Positions 57,989 through 64,000 of a stretch of 64,000 nucleotides of DNA are shown here, piece after piece. The translations under genes and the position numbers were made by a program. The stretch's first letter is position 1. Every line of letters starts with the position of its first letter. The notes beneath the pieces were generated by a model. The model saw only the letters and a list, made by a program, of their open reading frames with translations, ran no database searches and had not been told where the DNA came from. The stretch lies in the NCBI GenBank assembly GCA_046328125.1, contig JAXLXF010000032.1, positions 15,095-79,094 of the forward strand, in the 5' to 3' direction. This DNA comes from JADZEM01 sp046328125. Lineage in GTDB: Bacteria > Chloroflexota > UBA6077 > JACCZL01.

Positions 57989-58019
57989 ACACGCCGACGT
58001 TCTGGATGCGGATCGTCAC
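57989..58019 (+). repeat. Fragment duplicated from the downstream amidohydrolase gene
   Basis: About 31 bp around CCGACGTTCTGGATGCGGAT match 59987-60017 inside the amidohydrolase gene (encoding TPTFWMRIVT) with about two mismatches. The rest of the gap 57978-58145 is not alike. It looks like a scar of a duplication or of the insertion of the GMC gene. Confidence 0.6.
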
Positions 58020-58145
58020 CGCACTGTATCTAATGGGCATCAAACTGGGACCGATGCTGGTCCCGTGTGTCTCGGTCCTGCTGCGCCCGCGCCCGAAACT
58101 CGGGTGGGCACGATCCGACAGGCCGAACCACCGAAGGAGGGCCCC

Positions 58146-59723
58146 ATGAAGTACGACGTTGTCATTGTCGGCGGGGGCGCGGCCGGATCGGTGTTAGCCA
58201 GCCGCCTGGCTGCAAACGCACGTCTTTCCGTGCTCTTGCTCGAAGCGGGGCCAGATTACGCCGATCCGGCCCATATTCCAGACGAGATCAAGTACGGCCA
58301 CACCCGCTATGCCGAGGGCCAGGACTCGGAGCATAACTGGGCCTTGCGCGGCACCATCACCGACGAGCAAGGCGAGATCCACGTCGCCCAGGGCAAGGTC
58401 ATCGGCGGAGGGTCGTCTATCAACGGGCAGGCCATGCAACGGGGTTTTGCCGAGGACTACGACTCGTGGGCCGCGTTGGGCAACGACGAGTGGTCGTACG
58501 AGAAGGTTCTGCCCTACTTTCGAAGATCGGAACGCGATCTCGACATCACGGACGATTGTCATGGCTCTGACGGCCCCATGCCCGTCAGGCGCCGTCAGAC
58601 CGGGCCCTGGCCTGACCTCCAGAAGGCGTTCCATACGGCTTGCACGCAGGCGGGATTCGGCACCTCACCGGATACCAATGGCCGACACCCCGCCGGCCTG
58701 GGCGTGCCGCCCTCGAACAACCTCGACGGCCTGCGCATGAGCGCGGCGCTGACCCACCTCATGCCGATGCGCCACCGTCTGAACCTGACCGTGCGGGGCA
58801 AGGTACACGTCAGCAAGGTCCTCTTCGACGGGACACGGGCCGTTGGTGTGGAGGCCGAAAGCGGCGGCGAGGTGTTCACCGTCGAAGCCGACCGCGTGGT
58901 GCTGAGCGCCGGAGCGATCCGCTCGCCGCAGCTGCTCATGCTCTCGGGCATCGGCCCCAGGGACCAGCTGGAGCAAATCGGCATCCCGATCGTGCATGAG
59001 AGCCCCGGTGTGGGCCAGAACCTCATGAACCACCTGAGCGCCCAGGTCTCCTTCAAGGTCCAAGACCACATCGAGCTGAAGACCCATGTGGACGCGGTCA
59101 ATTTCAGCCTCCATTACACCGCCGACGGGTCGAGCGAGACCAATGACATGCTGCTTCGTACCGCCCCCGCCGTCGATCCACGGGCAGAGCGTGTTCCTGG
59201 CTTTCGCACCAAAACCCTGTCGAATGACGTGCCCCCGGAGCGGGTGGCTCGCATCACGTGCACGCTCGGGTTGCCCGAGGGCAGGGGCTACGTCCAGTTG
59301 GAGTCGGCGGACCCCAAAATCCAGCCGACCTTCAACTACCGGTACCTGCAGCATCCGAATGACGCCCGCCGCGTGCGGGAGGGCCTGCGTCTGGCGCTGC
59401 GCCTGCTGGAATCCGACGCGTACAAGGAGGTCGTGGATCGACGCCTGCAGCCCACAGATGACATCCTGGCCGACGACGCCGCGTTCGACCGCTGGATACG
59501 CCAGACGGTGGGCACGGCTCGGCACGTCTCCGGCACCTGCAAAATGGGTCCGGACTCCGACCCCCTGGCGGTGGTGGATCAACGCTGCCGCGTGAAGGGC
59601 GTCCAGGGGCTGTGGGTGGTGGATGCGTCGGTGGTACCACGCATTCCACGGTCTGGTGGCATTCACGCCACGGTCATCATGGTCGGCGAACGTGTCGCCG
59701 AGTGGGTTGCGGCTGGAGGATGA
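58146..59723 (+). CDS. GMC family FAD-dependent oxidoreductase
   Basis: A 525-residue glucose-methanol-choline oxidoreductase that oxidises an alcohol. FAD motifs are VVIVGGGAAGSVLASRLA at 5-22, then LLLEAGPDYADP, GKVIGGGSSINGQAMQRG and VVLSAGAIRSPQLLMLSGIG. The active-site His is in GTARHVSGTCKMG near 473. The second position, usually Asn or His in an NPxxT segment, is His in SGGIHATVIMVGER. The start at 58146 has AGGAGG 6 bases upstream. It lies between two amidohydrolase genes and has somewhat less GC-biased codons than they do, so it may be a later arrival. Confidence 0.92.
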   Translation: MKYDVVIVGGGAAGSVLASRLAANARLSVLLLEAGPDYADPAHIPDEIKYGHTRYAEGQDSEHNWALRGTITDEQGEIHVAQGKVIGGGSSINGQAMQRGFAEDYDSWAALGNDEWSYEKVLPYFRRSERDLDITDDCHGSDGPMPVRRRQTGPWPDLQKAFHTACTQAGFGTSPDTNGRHPAGLGVPPSNNLDGLRMSAALTHLMPMRHRLNLTVRGKVHVSKVLFDGTRAVGVEAESGGEVFTVEADRVVLSAGAIRSPQLLMLSGIGPRDQLEQIGIPIVHESPGVGQNLMNHLSAQVSFKVQDHIELKTHVDAVNFSLHYTADGSSETNDMLLRTAPAVDPRAERVPGFRTKTLSNDVPPERVARITCTLGLPEGRGYVQLESADPKIQPTFNYRYLQHPNDARRVREGLRLALRLLESDAYKEVVDRRLQPTDDILADDAAFDRWIRQTVGTARHVSGTCKMGPDSDPLAVVDQRCRVKGVQGLWVVDASVVPRIPRSGGIHATVIMVGERVAEWVAAGG

Positions 59724-59729
59724 TGGCCG

Positions 59730-61214
59730 ATGGTGGACGTGCGTGAGATCGATCTCCTGCTGACCGGCGGCACCGTCGTCACGGTGGACGCCGAGCGCCG
59801 CGTGATCCTGAACGGCGCCGTCGCCATCGACAATGGGCGCATCGTGGCGGTCGGGCCGGCCGACGAGCTGGCGCAGCAGTATCAGGCCGCCAAAACCATC
59901 GACTGCAACGGCAAGGCGGTCCTGCCGGGCCTGATCGACGCCCACGGCCACGGCGGCCACTCGCTCGTCAAGACCATCGGCGCGGACACCCCGACGTTCT
60001 GGATGCGGATCGTTACTCCCGTCTACTTCCACTTCACCACGCCCGAGTACTGGTACGCCGACGGGCTGGTCTCGGCGCTGGAGCGCCTCAAGTTCGGCGT
60101 GACGTGCGGCGTCAGCGTGATGGGCTCGATGCCGCGCGCCGACGACCCCCGGATCGGCAGCAACCACGCGAAGGCATACTCGGAGGTCGGCGTCCGCGAG
60201 GTCGTCTGCACCGGGCCGAGCGCGCCGCCCTGGCCCCACCCCGTCAGCTCCTGGGACAACGGCGCCCGCGAGCGCCGCGAGGTCACCTTCGACGAGGTCA
60301 TGGATGGCACCGAAGCGGTCGTCCAGAGCTGGCACCACGGCGCCGACGACCGGATCCGGGTGTTCGTGACGCCGTTCACGATGATTCCCTCGCTGGACCC
60401 GTCCAACCCTTCGACGCCCGACGTCGCCACGACGCTGACCGACCACGACCGCTACCAGGCGCGGCGCGTCCGCGAGCTGGCCGCCCGCTACGACACCCGC
60501 ATCCACACCGACGCCTTCGCCGGCATGGTCCGCCTCGCTGCCCAGGACGAGTGGGCGCTGCTCGGGCCGGACGTCCACGTCCAGCACTTGCGGGGGATCT
60601 CGCTCCAGGAAGTGCAGATCCTGGCCGACACTGGCACCCACGCCACCCACGCCGCCAGCTCCAACCAGGCCGGCGGCCGATGCCCCGTACCCGAGCTGAT
60701 GCACGCCGGCGTCAACGTCGCGATCGCGACCGACGGCACCTCGCCCAAAGTCAGCTTCGACCTGTTCCAGGCGATCCGCCGCGCCCAGACGGTCCAGCAG
60801 TTGATGTCCAGAGACATGTTCCTGCTGCCGCCCGGCAAGCTCCTGGAGACGATCACCATCGACGCGGCGAAGGCGCTCGGCTGGGACGACGAGATCGGCT
60901 CGCTGGACGTGGGCAAGAAGGCCGACGTGACTGTCGTGAACCTGCGCCAGCCGCACCTGACGCCCGATATCATGGCCGTCCACCGGCTGGTCTACGAAGC
61001 GGTCGGCAACGACGTAGAGACGGTCATCGTGGACGGCAAGCTCGTGATGGAGGAGCGCAAGGTGCTCACCGTCGAGGAGGCCGGGGCGCTCGACCTGGGC
61101 CAGGAGGAATCGTTGAAGCTGATCGAACGGGCCGGCCTCCAGAGCCACCTGCACGAGCCGGGCTGGGGCAAGCTCAGGATGGAGCGCGACGCGCCGGTGC
61201 AGCTACCACGCTGA
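59730..61214 (+). CDS. Amidohydrolase superfamily deaminase/chlorohydrolase-like protein
   Basis: A 494-residue metal-dependent hydrolase of the TRZ/ATZ and methylthioadenosine deaminase-like group. The metal site is complete: LIDAHGHGGHS (HxH), RIHTDAF (His), VQHLRGIS (His) and ATDGTSP (Asp). The C-terminal segment has IGSLDVGKKADVTVVNL and VETVIVDGKLVMEER. It would deaminate or dechlorinate a heterocycle or cleave a cyclic amide; the substrate is not evident. GGAGG lies 10 bases before the ATG, and the gene starts 6 bp after the GMC stop, so the two are probably co-transcribed. Confidence 0.9.
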   Translation: MVDVREIDLLLTGGTVVTVDAERRVILNGAVAIDNGRIVAVGPADELAQQYQAAKTIDCNGKAVLPGLIDAHGHGGHSLVKTIGADTPTFWMRIVTPVYFHFTTPEYWYADGLVSALERLKFGVTCGVSVMGSMPRADDPRIGSNHAKAYSEVGVREVVCTGPSAPPWPHPVSSWDNGARERREVTFDEVMDGTEAVVQSWHHGADDRIRVFVTPFTMIPSLDPSNPSTPDVATTLTDHDRYQARRVRELAARYDTRIHTDAFAGMVRLAAQDEWALLGPDVHVQHLRGISLQEVQILADTGTHATHAASSNQAGGRCPVPELMHAGVNVAIATDGTSPKVSFDLFQAIRRAQTVQQLMSRDMFLLPPGKLLETITIDAAKALGWDDEIGSLDVGKKADVTVVNLRQPHLTPDIMAVHRLVYEAVGNDVETVIVDGKLVMEERKVLTVEEAGALDLGQEESLKLIERAGLQSHLHEPGWGKLRMERDAPVQLPR

Positions 61215-61283
61215 GACTGGCGGCCACCGCAGAGCCCCGGCGTATTCCAACATCGGCTCGCCGGGGCAAGCGACCAACGTTAG

Positions 61284-61299
61284 TGTGATCCCCATCACA
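61284..61299. promoter_or_regulatory. CRP-like site TGTGA-N6-TCACA
   Basis: TGTGATCCCCATCACA is a perfect match to the CRP/FNR-family half-site arrangement. It lies about 70-85 bp before the histidine kinase start and about 22 bp upstream of an extended -10 (CATGCTATCCT, 61317-61327). That places it where an activator would sit. No CRP gene is in the window. Confidence 0.5.
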
Positions 61300-61369
61300 T
61301 CCCGTCCTCCGGCCCTCATGCTATCCTGGCGCCGTCGCGCAGCAGGGCAGGGTGGCCGGGGTGGACGTG

Positions 61370-63931
61370 ATGGCGGACGATCCGTACGCGAGGATCGCGG
61401 AGCTGGAAGCGGAGGTCGCCGCGCTGCGGCAGCGGGAGACCTGGCTCACCTCGGAACGCGATGAGGCCCGCGAGCAGCAGGCCGCCACCGCTGGGGTGCT
61501 CCGTGTCATCGTGTCGTCGGCGACCGCGCTGCAGTCGGTCCTCGACGCGGTCACCGAGCGGGCCATGCGGCTGTGCGGTGCCAGCGGCGCGGGGATCCTC
61601 ATGGTTGAAGGGGACGCGCTTCGCTACGTCTCGCGCACGGGCACGCTCGTCGGGGTGTTCGTCGCCTCCCCCGAATATGGTGTGCTTGAGCGGCCGATCA
61701 GCCGGGACTGGGTGACGGGCCGCGCCGTGTTCGATCAAGCAACGGTCCACGTCGAGGACGTGACCGCCGTACTCGATACCGAGTTCCCGCGTGCGCGGGG
61801 GTTCGTACGCCACCATCAGCATCGTACCACGCTCGCCGTGCCGCTGGTTCGAGAGGGCGTCGCTATCGGGGCCATCTTCCTCGCGCGGACAGAGGCCAGT
61901 CGTTTCGCCGAGCGCCAGGTTGAGTTGGTCGAGACGTTCGCGGACCAGGCCGTCATCGCCATCGAGAACGCCCGGCTATTCCAGGAGCTGGAGCGGCGCA
62001 ACGATGAGCTGAGCGAGGCGCTGGAGCAGCAGACCGCGACCAGTGACATCCTGCGGGTCATCGCCGGCTCCCCGACCGACCTGCGGCCCGTGCTCGACGC
62101 CGTGGCCGAGAGCGCGGCCGGGCTGTGCGGTGCCGACGATGCTCAGATCTTTCAGGTCGAGGGCGATCTCGTCCGCAAGTGCGCGTCGTACGGGCAGATC
62201 CCGGTGACCCTGCCGATCGGCGGTGTCCAGGCCATCCGGCGCGACGACTGGGTCGGGCGGGTCATCCTGGATCGGCGGACCGTCCACCTCCCCGATGTGC
62301 TGGCCGAGTCGGATGCCGAGTACGGGCCGGGCAAGGCCCGTGCCCGGCGGACGGGCTGGCGCGCCGTGCTCGCCACCCCGCTGCTGCGGGAGGGGGCGGT
62401 GCTCGGCGAGATCCAGATCCGCCGCGTGGAACCCGGACCGTTCACCGACCAGCAGATCAGGCTCCTGGAGACGTTCGCCGATCAAGCCGTGATCGCCATC
62501 GAGAACGCGCGGCTGTTCGAACAGCTGGAGCAGCGCAACCAGGAGCTTCAGGCGAGCAACCGCCAGGTGAGCGAAGCCCTGGAGCAACAGACGGCCACGG
62601 CCGAGGTGCTGCGGGTCATTGCGTCTTCGCCGACGGACCTTCGCCGGGTGCTCGACGCGCTGGTGCAAAGCGCGGTGCGTCTCTGCCGAGCGGACACCGG
62701 GTCCATGCTGCGCGTGGACGGCGATGAGGTCGTGAATCTGGCGACGATGACTCCCGAGTGGGTGGGTGTGAGATACGCTCTGGCCGGAACGGTCACTGAG
62801 CGGGTCATGGCCCAGGCCCGCACCGTTCACCTGCACGGCCCGAGGGACGAGCAGGCTGAGCTCTATCCAGGCATCCCGACCGTGACGAGTCACGTTGTGC
62901 AGCTCAGCACACCGCTGCTCCGGCAAGGGCAGCCGATCGGGGCACTTGCAATAGCTCGAAACGAGCAGATCCCGTTTTCCGATGATCAGATCCGGCTCCT
63001 GGAGACCTTCGCCGACCAGGCCGTGATCGCGATCGAGAACACCCGCCTGTTCGAGGAGCTTCAGGCCGCCAATCAGCAGCTGGGTGAGGCCAATGCCCAA
63101 CTCGCGGAGGCTAGTCAGCACAAGTCGCAGTTCCTGGCGAACATGAGCCACGAGCTGCGGACCCCGCTGAACGCCATCATCGGCTACTCGGAGATGCTCC
63201 AGGAAGAGGCCGAGGATCTTGGCGAAGAGAGCTTCATTCCCGATCTTCAGAAGGTGAACGCCGCCGGCAAGCACCTGCTGGGGCTGATCAACGACATCCT
63301 CGACCTCTCGAAGATCGAGGCGGGCCGGATGGACCTGTACCTGGAAGACTTCTCGGTCGGCCAGCTCGTCCAGGACGTTGCGGCTATCGTGCAGCCGCTC
63401 GTAGAGAAGAACGACAACACCCTCGTCATCACCTGCCCGCCCGACATCGGCACCATGCACGCGGACCAGACCAAGCTTCGGCAGACGCTGTTCAACCTGT
63501 TGTCCAATGCCGCCAAGTTCACCGACCACGGGCGCATCGAGCTGCGAGTGGCCCGGGATGCCCTCACCCCCCCAACCCCCCTCTACTGTCCCTGGCCGCG
63601 GGAGAGGGGGGAGCACGAGCACGCCGGTTCCCCCTCTCCCGCGGTTAGGGAGAGGGGGTCAGGGGGTGAGGGCATCTCTTTCGCCGTCGCGGACACCGGC
63701 ATCGGGATGACCGAGGAGCAGCTGGGCCGGCTCTTCGAGGCGTTCAGTCAGGCCGAAGCGAGCACCAGGAGCAAGTACGGCGGGACCGGCCTGGGGCTGG
63801 CGATCAGCCGCCACTTCTGCCGGCTGATGGGCGGCGACCTCGCCGTCGAGAGCGTCTACGGCCAGGGCTCGACGTTCACCGTGCGGCTGCCGTCTCCGAT
63901 CGACGCGTCGGCGCCAACACCTGAGATGTAG
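61370..63931 (+). CDS. Three-GAF sensor histidine kinase with a repeat insertion in the ATPase domain
   Basis: An 853-residue soluble sensor kinase with no membrane segment. Three GAF domains lie at about 35-200, 225-380 and 410-560, and each ends with a near-identical ETFADQAVIAIENARLF segment. Coiled linkers follow (SEALEQQTAT repeats). The dimerisation box is FLANMSHELRTPLNAIIGYS with His594. The HATPase domain has the N box LFNLLSNAAKF (Asn713), DTGIGM (775-780), FEAFSQAEAS and the GGTGLGLAIS loop. Between the strand GRIELRVARD and the strand ISFAVAD, about 37 residues (731-768) come from an R3 repeat. ATG 61370 is preceded by GGGTGG; GTG 61352 is also in frame. No response regulator is seen before the window end. 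Confidence 0.9.
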   Translation: MADDPYARIAELEAEVAALRQRETWLTSERDEAREQQAATAGVLRVIVSSATALQSVLDAVTERAMRLCGASGAGILMVEGDALRYVSRTGTLVGVFVASPEYGVLERPISRDWVTGRAVFDQATVHVEDVTAVLDTEFPRARGFVRHHQHRTTLAVPLVREGVAIGAIFLARTEASRFAERQVELVETFADQAVIAIENARLFQELERRNDELSEALEQQTATSDILRVIAGSPTDLRPVLDAVAESAAGLCGADDAQIFQVEGDLVRKCASYGQIPVTLPIGGVQAIRRDDWVGRVILDRRTVHLPDVLAESDAEYGPGKARARRTGWRAVLATPLLREGAVLGEIQIRRVEPGPFTDQQIRLLETFADQAVIAIENARLFEQLEQRNQELQASNRQVSEALEQQTATAEVLRVIASSPTDLRRVLDALVQSAVRLCRADTGSMLRVDGDEVVNLATMTPEWVGVRYALAGTVTERVMAQARTVHLHGPRDEQAELYPGIPTVTSHVVQLSTPLLRQGQPIGALAIARNEQIPFSDDQIRLLETFADQAVIAIENTRLFEELQAANQQLGEANAQLAEASQHKSQFLANMSHELRTPLNAIIGYSEMLQEEAEDLGEESFIPDLQKVNAAGKHLLGLINDILDLSKIEAGRMDLYLEDFSVGQLVQDVAAIVQPLVEKNDNTLVITCPPDIGTMHADQTKLRQTLFNLLSNAAKFTDHGRIELRVARDALTPPTPLYCPWPRERGEHEHAGSPSPAVRERGSGGEGISFAVADTGIGMTEEQLGRLFEAFSQAEASTRSKYGGTGLGLAISRHFCRLMGGDLAVESVYGQGSTFTVRLPSPIDASAPTPEM
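63556..63676. repeat. R3 repeat inserted in the histidine kinase gene
   Basis: GATGCCCTCACCCCC (63556-63570) and its exact complement (63662-63676) bound about 121 bp. Inside are CTACTGTCCCTGGCCGCGGG and CCCTCTCCCGCGG, as in the intergenic R3 copies. It is translated in frame within the HATPase domain. Confidence 0.9.
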
Positions 63932-64000
63932 GTGACCGTGGCGCTCGAATAATGGCCCCACGACGCCAGAATCGTCATGATTGTGCTCTGACCCTGACTC

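Noticed and set aside
1..64000. tRNA or rRNA genes
   Set aside because: Reading both strands for the conserved T-loop and CCA-adjacent patterns gave no convincing cloverleaf, and no rRNA-like stretch is present.

Overview
The window is high-GC bacterial DNA packed with catabolic and transport genes. It holds no rRNA, tRNA, CRISPR array or replication gene that I can see. Several traits suggest a soil or environmental Chloroflexota (Thermomicrobia-like) genome: lipoprotein substrate-binding proteins with long AAKPAEAAKPA-type linkers, an Fgd-type F420-dependent glucose-6-phosphate dehydrogenase beside other luciferase-like oxidoreductases, many CaiB/BaiF and ADP-forming acyl-CoA enzymes, and abundant short palindromic repeats. 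That placement is inference; no marker gene is present.

Layout. 1-2.7 kb (-): a family-5 binding lipoprotein followed by a CaiB/BaiF CoA-transferase cut by the window edge. 3-5.1 kb: a secreted CAP-domain protein and a CapA-family phosphoesterase, convergent around a nested palindrome. 5.3-9.3 kb (+): two HgdB-like 2-hydroxyacyl-CoA dehydratase-family proteins and a second CoA-transferase. 9.3-11.3 kb: an IS630-type element inserted at a TA inside a small unknown gene; removing it restores one 156-codon frame. 11.3-14.2 kb (-): an AMP-forming acyl-CoA ligase, MaoC hydratase and SDR operon. 14.5-16.3 kb: an enolase-superfamily dehydratase and a DUF3455-like secreted protein. 16.6-20.9 kb (-): an Fe3+/polyamine-type ABC importer (ATPase, binding protein, fused permease), divergent from an IclR regulator. 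22-24.1 kb (+): a small unknown gene, a flavin oxidoreductase and a VOC protein. 24.2-30.3 kb (-): a peptide-type ABC importer with an amidohydrolase and a methylaspartate ammonia-lyase homologue. 30.4-37.4 kb (-): an operon of luciferase-like monooxygenase, D-2-hydroxyacid dehydrogenase, ThDP enzyme, enoyl-CoA hydratase and ADP-forming acyl-CoA synthetase. 38-45.4 kb: a NIPSNAP protein (+), then on the minus strand a second peptide-type importer with Fgd, another luciferase-like enzyme and an M14 peptidase. 45.8 kb (+): a GAF/PucR-type regulator. 47.6-54.2 kb (-): an M24-fold hydrolase, then an operon of a second ammonia-lyase-like protein, acyl-CoA dehydrogenase, ADP-forming acyl-CoA synthetase and DinB protein. 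55-61.2 kb (+): a TIM-barrel isomerase, two amidohydrolases and a GMC oxidoreductase. 61.4-63.9 kb (+): a three-GAF histidine kinase.

Two layers of structure are not explained by the genes. First, two regulatory modules recur. One is TTCCTAY-N5-RTAGGAA placed 21-22 nt before a -10 box, the position of an activator site. It occurs at the NIPSNAP gene, at the transporter operon next to the PucR-type regulator, and at the ammonia-lyase/acyl-CoA dehydrogenase operon. The other is TTGACA-N17-TAnnAT with a GTTTC-N7-GAAAC palindrome 18-19 nt downstream of the -10, the position of a repressor site. It occurs at two luciferase-like oxidoreductase genes and upstream of the same ammonia-lyase operon. 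Together they look like a coordinated catabolic regulon. Second, several families of short palindromic repeats are scattered between genes, and some have entered reading frames in frame: inside the ATPase domain of the histidine kinase, in the interdomain linker of an acyl-CoA synthetase, and as the tail of an enoyl-CoA hydratase.
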